DNA from: Desulfatitalea sp. UBA4791
Lineage (GTDB): Bacteria; Desulfobacterota; Desulfobacteria; Desulfobacterales; Desulfosarcinaceae
Reading direction: 5' to 3'
Length of the DNA stretch: 40,543 nt
NCBI GenBank assembly: GCA_002402905.1
Contig: DHGT01000039.1
Span: 1 to 40,543 of the forward strand
Shown: positions 33,569 through 40,543 of the stretch, piece after piece
Layout: each line of letters starts with the position of its first letter
How positions within the stretch are numbered: position 1 is the first letter of the stretch
Program-made: the position numbers and the translations under genes
Notes under the pieces: generated by a model
Database searches by the model: none
What the model was told of the DNA's origin: nothing
What the model saw: only the letters and a program-made list of their open reading frames with translations

Positions 33569-33605
33569 CAGCCACCCAGACTCATGTCGGGTGGCTGTTT
33601 TCTTT
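33569..33605 (+). terminator. Terminator/attenuator hairpin directly before pabA
   Basis: CAGCCACCC (33569-33577) pairs with GGGTGGCTG (33589-33597) and is followed by TTTTCTTT. It ends only about 14 bases before the GTG start of pabA, which places it in the leader rather than after the convergent neighbours. It may attenuate pab transcription, or be a terminator of something upstream on the plus strand. Confidence 0.6.
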
Positions 33606-33618
33606 GGGGTAATACACC

Positions 33619-34207
<589 letters not shown>

Positions 34208-34230
<23 letters not shown>

Positions 34231-36475
34231 ACCGCCGATCCCTCCGGCCACCCTGACCGGCGTGCACGTGCGGCCTTACACACTGAAAATGCCGTTCATC
34301 GATCTGGCCGCACGCTTCGCCCACCTGCCCGGCACGGTCGTGCTGCTCAGCGGCGGGGAGCAGGACAGTGCCCGCCACCATCTTTTGGGCATCGATCCCT
34401 GGATGACGCTGCGAACCCGCAAAAACCGCCTGGCCCTCAGCCTCGACGATCGGTCCTTTGAACTCTCCGGTTCGGCCATCGATCTGCTGCGCGAGATCGT
34501 CGCCACGGTGCGGCTTCCCGAGGGCGATTGGCCGGGCCCTCTGGCCGCCGGGCTGATGGGCTACCTGGCCTACGATCTCAAGGACGACATCGAACGGCTG
34601 CCCAAAACCAGCGTGGACGACCTGCGACTGCCGCACATGCTGTTAACGGCACCGTCCCTCGTCGTGGTGCACGATCGCAAAACCGAATCGACCCGGCTGA
34701 TGGTTCCGTTGCGCCGGGAGGCCGGAACCGATGCCGAGCACATCGTTTCTCGATTCAATGCCGCCGTGAACACCTTCCCGGCGGAGAGAGAGTCCTTCAC
34801 CATCGGCGCCGAAGGGCCCTCCTCCAATTTCACGGCCGACCAGTACCGCGCGGCCGTACAACGGATCATCGATTATATCGGCGCCGGCGATGTCTACCAG
34901 GTCAACCTCTCCCAGCGTTTCAGCGTGCCCTTTCAGGGCAGTGCCTTTGCCTACTTCAGGCGGCTCTTCTCGCTGAATCCGGCCCCCTTTTTCGCTTTCA
35001 TTCAGGCCGGCGACCACCAGATCGTCTCCACATCGCCCGAACGCTTTCTGCTGCAAAACGGCCGTCACGTGGAAACCCGACCGATCAAGGGGACGCGTCC
35101 GCGCGGCGGCACGGCCGAAAAGGACGAGGCCCTGCGCCGGGAACTGCTCGAGAGCCCGAAAGACGATGCCGAGTTGTCGATGATCGTGGACCTGCTCCGC
35201 AACGACATCGGCAAGGTGTGTCGGGCCGGCAGCGTCAAGGTGGCCCACCACAAACGCCTGGAAGCCTACGACAATGTCTACCACCTGGTCTCGATCATCG
35301 AAGGCGAACTGGATAAAAACCGGAACAGCGCGGACCTGATCCGGGCCGCCTTTCCAGGCGGTTCGATCACCGGCTGCCCCAAGGTTCGCGCCATGGAGAT
35401 CATCGACGAACTGGAGCCCTGCCGGCGACATGTCTATTGTGGCAGTATCGGCTATATCAGCTTCCACGACACCATGGATCTCTCCATCGCCATCCGCACG
35501 GCCACGATCACCGGCGGATCGCTCTGCTTCTCCGTGGGCGGCGGCATCGTCTTCGACTCCGACCCCCAGGCCGAATACGAAGAGACCCTTCACAAGGGCC
35601 GAACCCTTATGGCCGCCTGCCAGAACGAATGCACGCTGCCGGCGCCCGAGACCATCGTGTGGCACAACGGCCGGCTGATGCGCGCGGCAGACACCCGCGT
35701 CTCCATCGCCGACCAGGGACTGCTCTACGGCTTCGGCCTGTTCGAGACCATCCGGGTGGATCGCGGAACCGTCCCCCTGCTCGACGGTCACGTGGCCCGA
35801 TTCGACCGCAGTTGGCGCGCCCTGATGCCCGACGCCCCCCCCGACCTGACATGGGCCGACGTCATTGCCCAGGTGGTCGCCGCCAATGATCTGTCCCGAC
35901 GCTGCGCAGCCGTTAAAATTCTGGCCACCCGCGGCAGCCGCGATCGAGCGCCCTGGGACCACGCCCTGTTCGTGACCGCGCGGCCCTACATCCACCGGCT
36001 GAAGACGCTGAAAAAACCCGGCATCGTCCTGGGCACCTTCCCCCACCCGCGCCAGAGCCCCCTGGCCGGCCACAAAACCCTCAACTATCTTTACTACCTG
36101 AAGGCCGGCCAATGGGCCAGGGAGAACGGATACGACGAAGCACTGGTGCTCAATCCGGACGCAAGCGTGTCGGAGACGCACACCGCCAATCTTCTGATCG
36201 TCAATGGCGCCGAAGTGATCCGCCCCGCATCGCCAACGGCCCTGCCAGGCGTGATGGCCGAAGCCGCCTGCCGGCTGCTGGCCCAGTGGGGATTTCGTAT
36301 CCACGAAACCATCGTCCGGCCCGAAATGCTGCTGCAGGCCGACCAGGTGCTGGCCGCCAATGCCCTGATGGGGACCGTGTCGGTCATCGGCGTCGATGAC
36401 AAGATCCGCCCCGAAGGCGGAGATCTCTGGCGACGAATCAACGACGCGATTCTTCCCGACTGGAACGCAGACTGA
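34208..36475 (+). CDS. pabBC: Aminodeoxychorismate synthase component I / aminodeoxychorismate lyase fusion (PabB-PabC)
   Basis: A 755-residue fused protein. Residues about 1-470 are a chorismate-binding PabB: YIGAGDVYQVNLSQRF, STSPERFLLQNGRHVETRP, MIVDLLRNDIGKVCRAGSV and SITGCPKVRAMEIIDELEP. PIKGTRPRG carries Lys near residue 294, the residue that distinguishes aminodeoxychorismate synthase (PIKGT) from anthranilate synthase (PIAGT). Residues about 480-755 are a class IV PLP enzyme: VWHNGRLMRAADTRVSIADQ, LLYGFGLFETIRVDRG, PLAGHKTLNYLYYLKAG with the PLP Lys near 623, and NPDASVSETHTANLLIV, as in PabC. With PabA it converts chorismate to 4-aminobenzoate plus pyruvate for folate. The ATG at 34208 starts inside pabA; longer frames upstream lack homology. 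Confidence 0.92.
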
Positions 36476-37075
36476 ATGCGCCTTCGGCGCAACGAAACAT
36501 TCGAGTCTTAAATTTTGATAAACCCGTATCAACTCTCTGACCTGAGTCGCCGAATAAAGCACAAGATCAAGCCGCGCGAAATTTTGGGTTGACAGCCCGG
36601 TCAAATTTTCCTAAATCATCCGCGATCGTCGACATGACGAAAAGCGGCTCAGCGGGTGTCCCATCATCGCAACCATTAACGCGCTTGAGCCCCGCGATAG
36701 CGATTATCGCGTCTTGCCCTGCCGCGCAGGTATGTCCGAAAGCCCGTCTGGCTTTAAGACCCGATCGGTCCGATCGCTCTCATATCTGAAGCATGTCTCG
36801 GAACCTCCGCCCATCTCTCATGGGACCGCGCGGCGAGATGAACAGGCTGTCACACACGCCAATCGACCCAATCTGAAACGTGAAGATCTCCCATTCTGTG
36901 TTGCGTCGTGTTTTGCTGCGTCACGGCGGAGACTCGACCGCGGCGCGTATGTTCTTCCGGCGTGCGGACGAATTCTGACGAAAAACGATGGTTCATCCCA
37001 ACGTTGCCCGGGCTGATCCTTTTGCAAAGGATGCCCCAACCCAAGAAAAGAAGAAAGAGAAAAGGAGGAATCCCC
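36476..37075. other. 600-base gene-poor region upstream of hcp
   Basis: No convincing gene. It contains a compact hairpin just after pabBC (TGCGCC/GGCGCA, 36477-36491), a 7-bp inverted repeat CGCGATA/TATCGCG (36693-36711), and a near-palindrome CGATCGG-T-CCGATCG (36762-36776). TTGACA (36589-36594) with TAAATC 17 bases later is the best promoter-like pair toward hcp, though it is about 460 bases upstream of it. Short open frames here have no domain similarity. Confidence 0.55.
36589..36617 (+). promoter_or_regulatory. Weak sigma-70-like promoter candidate toward hcp
   Basis: TTGACA and TAAATC are separated by 17 bases. The -35 is perfect and the -10 matches four of six. The distance to the hcp start (about 460 bases) makes the role uncertain. 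Confidence 0.25.
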
Positions 37076-37591
37076 ATGCCGACCCCCGCTTACCTGACCA
37101 TCCAAGGCGCCAGCCAGGGCCACATCACCGAAGGCGCTTTTACAAGCACCAGTGTGGGAAACGTCTACCAGGAGGGCCACGAAAACGAGATCCTGATCCA
37201 GGGATTCAAACACGAGGTGACCGTGCCGACCGACCCGCAGAGTGGGCAACCTACCGGCCAACGCGTGCACCGGCCCCTGGTCGTCACCAAAGTGTTCGAC
37301 AAATCTTCGCCCATGCTCTACACGGCGCTCTGCTCGGGCGAAAAACTCAACACCTGCACGCTCAAATGGTTCCGGACAGATCCGTCCGGCACCCAGGAGC
37401 ACTACTTCACCATCGAGCTCGAAGACGCGATCATCACCGACATCACGGCGCACATGCCCAACTGCCAGGACCCGGGCATGGCCCACTTCACCCATCTGGA
37501 AGAAGTCTCTTTCACCTACCGAAGCATCACCTGGACCCATGAAGCGGCCGGAACCTCGGGATCGGACGACTGGCGGTCGCCCAAAGGATAA
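37076..37591 (+). CDS. hcp: Type VI secretion system tube protein Hcp
   Basis: A 171-residue Hcp-family protein. It starts MPTPAYLTIQGASQGHI with the usual family opening, continues VYQEGHENEILIQGFKHEV and RVHRPLVVTKVFDKSSPMLYTALCSGEKL, and ends with the segment HLEEVSFTYRSITWTHEAAG. It forms hexameric rings that stack into the T6SS tube and also travel with effectors. The ATG at 37076 has a strong AAAGGAGGAATCCCC before it; the frame is open upstream to 36908 without homology. vgrG follows after 13 bases, so these are one operon. The contractile sheath and membrane-complex genes are not in the window. Confidence 0.94.
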   Translation: MPTPAYLTIQGASQGHITEGAFTSTSVGNVYQEGHENEILIQGFKHEVTVPTDPQSGQPTGQRVHRPLVVTKVFDKSSPMLYTALCSGEKLNTCTLKWFRTDPSGTQEHYFTIELEDAIITDITAHMPNCQDPGMAHFTHLEEVSFTYRSITWTHEAAGTSGSDDWRSPKG

Positions 37592-37604
37592 GCAAGGAGG
37601 GAAA

Positions 37605-39905
37605 ATGGCCGGTCACACGGCATCCAATCAATCCCGCTTTCACTTCCGGGCCGGCGGCATCTCTTTCCGGGTGGCCGCCTTCAAGGCCCGGGAGGGCCTG
37701 TCCGAGTTGTACCGCGTGGAGTTGAATCTGGCCGCCGAAGAGGCGATTGAAACGGATGCGGTCCTGGGCAATAGCGGTCTGTTGACCATCGACAGCAACG
37801 ATGGCGATCGGTTTTTCCATGGTATCGTATACCAATGCCGGCACACCGGTCGATCGGGACGTTTCCATCTTTACGACGCTCTGCTGATGCCACAGGCCGC
37901 CCTGCTTGACCTGCGCCACGACTGCCGGATCTTCCAGGATCTGGATGTGCCCGGCATCGTGGCCCAGGTCTTCGAGGAGGCCGGCATCACTCCTGAGGCC
38001 TATGTCTTCCGTCTTCAGGAGAAGTATACCCGGCGGAATTACTGTGTACAATACCGCGAAAGCGATCTGCATTTCATCCGCCGCCTGCTGGCCGAAGAAG
38101 GCATCTTCTTTTTCTTCGAACACGCCCGGGATCACCATCGCATGGTCTTTGGCGACGGCACGGTGTGTTATCCTCCCCTTCCCGACGGAGACCCGATATC
38201 GCTGAACCCTGGATGCGGGCTATCGGCCGACCGGGAGACCCTCCTAACGGTCCAGCACGAGCGACGCATCACGAGCGGCCGCTATACCCAGCGCGATTTC
38301 AACTTCAAAAAGCCGGCCCTTGACCTCACCACCGGCGATCAGTGCGAGCGCTTTGCCCGCCTCGAACGCTACGATTATCCCGGCATCTATGCGCTGCCCG
38401 AAAATGGCCGCCGACTGGCTCGGGTACGCCTGGAGCAGACGGTGATGACCCGCCGCACGATCCAGGGGCAGGGCGTGGTAGCCCGCTTTGTTCCCGGGTT
38501 TACGTTCCATTTGGACAGCGGGGAAAGTGCAGGAGATTTTCTACTCCAGTCGATCGTTCACCGCGGCGAGCAGCCCCAGGTCTTGGCCGAACGAAGCGCC
38601 CAGGGCCGGGGTACCCGATATATCAACGACTTCGAGGCCCTGCCCGCCGACGTGCCCTTCCGACCCGCACCTATGCAAAAACCCATGGTTCCGGGTATTC
38701 AGACCGCCATCGTATCCGGACCGAAAGACGAAGAAATTTACACCGACCGGTACGGGCGGGTAAAGGTCCGCTTTCACTGGGACCGCCGGGGTCGGTGCGA
38801 CGATCGCAGCTCCTGCTGGTTGCGGGTGAGCCAGAGCTGGGCCGGCACCGGCTGGGGCAGCATGTTCATCCCGCGCATTGGCCAGGAGGTGGTGGTCGAC
38901 TTCCTCGAAGGCGACCCGGATCGTCCCCTGATCACCGGCCGGGCCTTTCACGGCGAAAATCCGCCACCCTACGACCTGCCTGCCCACAAAAGCATCTCTA
39001 CGTTCAAAAGCCTCTCCACACCGGGCGGCGACGGCTTTAACGAAATCCGTTTCGAGGATCAACATGCGCATGAACACATCTTCGTCCATGCCCAGCGGGA
39101 CATGGACCTGCAAGTGAACAACGACCGCCGCACCCGCGTGGGCGCCAATGCCCATATCCGCATCGAAAAGGATGTGATCGAAGCGATCGCCGGCAGCAAC
39201 CACCTCACGGTCCGCACGGACAGCATCCAGCAGGTCGACGGCAGCATGTCCCAAACCGTCGGCCGCGACCGCCAGGAGAAGATCGCCGGCCATTACGGGC
39301 TGGCCAGCGACCGCCAGATCCATATCGACGCCGGCACCGCACTGGTCATTTCGGCCGGCAAGGCCCTGACCCTCAAAGCCGGCGCCGGATTTATGACCAT
39401 CGATGCGGACGGGGTGTCGCTGGTCGGACCCCGCATCAAACTCAACAGCGGTGGCCGCCCAGGCACGGGCCGCGGCTGTATCGTCCAGGCCCCGCGACAG
39501 CCCCAGGAGGTGATCGGGGCGTTGCCCGGCCAAACCGATTGTCCGCCGGTCGCGGGAAGGCTTTCACACGGGAAAGCGTCACCCGATAATCTGGCGATGG
39601 AACCGAATCGCAAAAACGAATCGAACCCCCCCAAGATCGAAAACTTGTCGGCCAACTTTCTGCATGCCAAAACCCTGGCCGATTCCAAAATCGATTTGTC
39701 CGCATGGTTGAAAACAGGCTATGACATCGACGGCCCGGCGCGGATGACCAAACCCGGGCCGCTCGATTCGTCTTTCAATGCCATCTGGAACCAGGGGGTG
39801 CCGACTGGAGAGTATGGGCTGCGTCTGAATGGGTTTTGCCTTGATGCGGAGGCGATCAAGGGATCTCAAGGGATCGAAACACAGGATAAAAGCCATGGTT
39901 CATGA
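37605..39905 (+). CDS. vgrG: Type VI secretion system spike protein VgrG with C-terminal extension
   Basis: A 766-residue VgrG (TssI). The gp27-like part occupies about residues 1-370 (FHFRAGGISFRVAAFKAREG, FHGIVYQCRHTGRSGRF, IRRLLAEEGIFFFFEH), followed by the gp5-OB-fold region (EIYTDRYGRVKVRFHWDRRG, WLRVSQSWAGTGWGSMFIPR, VDFLEGDPDRPLITG) and a beta-helix spike (IRFEDQHAHEHIFVHAQRD, residues about 480-600 with repeats of Q/D-rich strands). About 140 residues follow the helix, beginning near residue 620, including KIENLSANFLHAKTLADSK; this tail has no recognised enzyme motif and may be an adaptor for the lipase next door. ATG at 37605 follows GCAAGGAGGGAAA. It overlaps the lipase gene by 11 bases. 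Confidence 0.93.
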   Translation: MAGHTASNQSRFHFRAGGISFRVAAFKAREGLSELYRVELNLAAEEAIETDAVLGNSGLLTIDSNDGDRFFHGIVYQCRHTGRSGRFHLYDALLMPQAALLDLRHDCRIFQDLDVPGIVAQVFEEAGITPEAYVFRLQEKYTRRNYCVQYRESDLHFIRRLLAEEGIFFFFEHARDHHRMVFGDGTVCYPPLPDGDPISLNPGCGLSADRETLLTVQHERRITSGRYTQRDFNFKKPALDLTTGDQCERFARLERYDYPGIYALPENGRRLARVRLEQTVMTRRTIQGQGVVARFVPGFTFHLDSGESAGDFLLQSIVHRGEQPQVLAERSAQGRGTRYINDFEALPADVPFRPAPMQKPMVPGIQTAIVSGPKDEEIYTDRYGRVKVRFHWDRRGRCDDRSSCWLRVSQSWAGTGWGSMFIPRIGQEVVVDFLEGDPDRPLITGRAFHGENPPPYDLPAHKSISTFKSLSTPGGDGFNEIRFEDQHAHEHIFVHAQRDMDLQVNNDRRTRVGANAHIRIEKDVIEAIAGSNHLTVRTDSIQQVDGSMSQTVGRDRQEKIAGHYGLASDRQIHIDAGTALVISAGKALTLKAGAGFMTIDADGVSLVGPRIKLNSGGRPGTGRGCIVQAPRQPQEVIGALPGQTDCPPVAGRLSHGKASPDNLAMEPNRKNESNPPKIENLSANFLHAKTLADSKIDLSAWLKTGYDIDGPARMTKPGPLDSSFNAIWNQGVPTGEYGLRLNGFCLDAEAIKGSQGIETQDKSHGS

Positions 39906-40543
39906 GCGCATCAACCGCATCGACATCGGGTGGCAGGATCTGTTCAAGCCGATCCAGGGGCTCAAGACCGCCCCGGAAAACGATCCATTGATCAATCAGA
40001 TCGCCATCCGCAAGGAGACGCTGCCCATCATCCTGATCCCCGGCATCATGGGCAGCCGGCTCAAACAAGCCGCGGGTGGGGATAAGGTGTGGGATCCGGA
40101 TGCCAAGGCATTCATGCTGAGAAAGTATGGGCGCATTTTTATCACCCCCGAGGATCGCAAAAAGTATCTCATCGGGGATACAACTTACAGCGAAGATTTC
40201 CTGGCCGTCGACCCGGACAACGCCGAAATACCCGAAGCGGGACGGGATCGCGGGTGGGGCGCCGTGGCCTGGCAGCATTACGGCAGCCTGCTCGGCGCCC
40301 TGGCCGGCCACGAGTGGCCCGCGACTTTAGATGTCTGCTTCGACCTTCCAGTGTACGCCTTCGGCTACAACTGGACCGATTCCAACCACGCCTCGGGCCG
40401 GGCCCTGGCGGACTACATCGACCGGGTGATCGATGAACAGGGCCGGATCCAGCCCTGCCGGCAGGTGATCCTGGTAACCCACTCCATGGGCGGACTGGTG
40501 GCCCGCTCGGCCTGCAAACTGCACGGCGCCGAATCCAAAGTGC
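39895..40543 (+). CDS. Alpha/beta-hydrolase lipase-like T6SS effector candidate (partial, runs off the end)
   Basis: A 216-codon open frame starting at ATG 39895 with no stop before the window edge. The sequence has PIILIPGIMGSRLK (residues about 43-56), the LCAT/PGAP1-like oxyanion segment, then VYAFGYNWTDSNHASGR and the nucleophile elbow VTHSMGGLVARSA with Ser197. These mark an esterase/phospholipase of the alpha/beta-hydrolase fold; the Asp and His of the triad must lie beyond the window. It begins inside the end of vgrG (ATGGTTCATGA overlap), the usual place for a VgrG-loaded effector such as a Tle phospholipase. SD-like AGGA is eight bases before the ATG. An immunity gene would be expected just to the right. 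Confidence 0.85.
   Translation, partial: MVHERINRIDIGWQDLFKPIQGLKTAPENDPLINQIAIRKETLPIILIPGIMGSRLKQAAGGDKVWDPDAKAFMLRKYGRIFITPEDRKKYLIGDTTYSEDFLAVDPDNAEIPEAGRDRGWGAVAWQHYGSLLGALAGHEWPATLDVCFDLPVYAFGYNWTDSNHASGRALADYIDRVIDEQGRIQPCRQVILVTHSMGGLVARSACKLHGAESKV

Larger units (their letters stand above)
33290..33618. other. Intergenic region and pabA leader
   Basis: About 330 bases. Near 33383-33403 GGGCGGGC and GCCCGCCC form an 8-bp hairpin with no T-run. From 33513 to the pabA start lies a structured leader described separately. No other gene-like signal is seen. Confidence 0.6.

Noticed and set aside
34643..36604. Antisense frame of 653 codons opposite pabBC
   Set aside because: Same shadow pattern; the sense strand has clear PabB and PabC motifs.
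37076..40543. A complete type VI secretion locus
   Set aside because: Only tube, spike and a putative effector are present; no tssB, tssC, tssM or clpV-like gene is seen.

Overview
The window is about 40.5 kb of high-GC (roughly 60% by eye), densely coding bacterial DNA. A TAXI-type TRAP transporter, beta-oxidation genes, a lysine 2,3-aminomutase homologue, a DUF2064/arsenosugar-type glycosyltransferase fusion and a Hcp/VgrG/lipase set together suggest a Desulfobacterota (former Deltaproteobacteria) relative, perhaps Desulfosarcina-like. That placement is inference; no rRNA or other taxonomic marker gene is present.

Layout. 1-2767: end of a TAXI solute-binding protein and a fused TRAP permease, closed by a strong terminator. 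2804-4635: a small SAM methyltransferase (minus) and a class IV (HDAC11-like) deacetylase (plus). 4636-10806 (minus): a tight five-gene operon reading kamA (lysine 2,3-aminomutase-like radical SAM) > YkgJ-type Cys-cluster protein > Ddl-like ATP-grasp ligase > second ATP-grasp ligase > a 750-residue acetyltransferase/deacetylase/acetyltransferase fusion. This is the best candidate for an undescribed system: an aminomutase, two amide-bond ligases, and opposing acetylase and deacetylase activities, with a second deacetylase gene meeting the operon end to end. 11208-13419: a PAS/HisKA protein with no ATPase domain, an OsmC protein and a secreted lytic transglycosylase.

13499-27013 (minus) is a glycogen/alpha-glucan locus: galU > GT4 glycosyltransferase > eukaryote-like bifunctional debranching enzyme > small stand-alone CBM48 protein > alpha-glucan phosphorylase > glycogen synthase > branching enzyme. 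A galU but no glgC lies in the locus, so UDP-glucose may feed the synthase. ilvE (27091-28155) sits just upstream on the same strand. Divergent from it, thiolase and acyl-CoA dehydrogenase (28552-31026) form a beta-oxidation pair ended by a perfect 16-bp hairpin terminator.

31366-33289: a HAD hydrolase remnant lacking its catalytic N-terminus converges on and overlaps a DUF2064-GT2 fusion gene. 33513-36475: a structured leader with a terminator hairpin, then pabA and a pabB-pabC fusion that overlap; these supply all activities from chorismate to 4-aminobenzoate for folate. A 600-bp gene-poor stretch with two inverted repeats precedes hcp, vgrG and a phospholipase-like alpha/beta hydrolase that runs off the window end: a type VI secretion effector module without apparatus genes in view.
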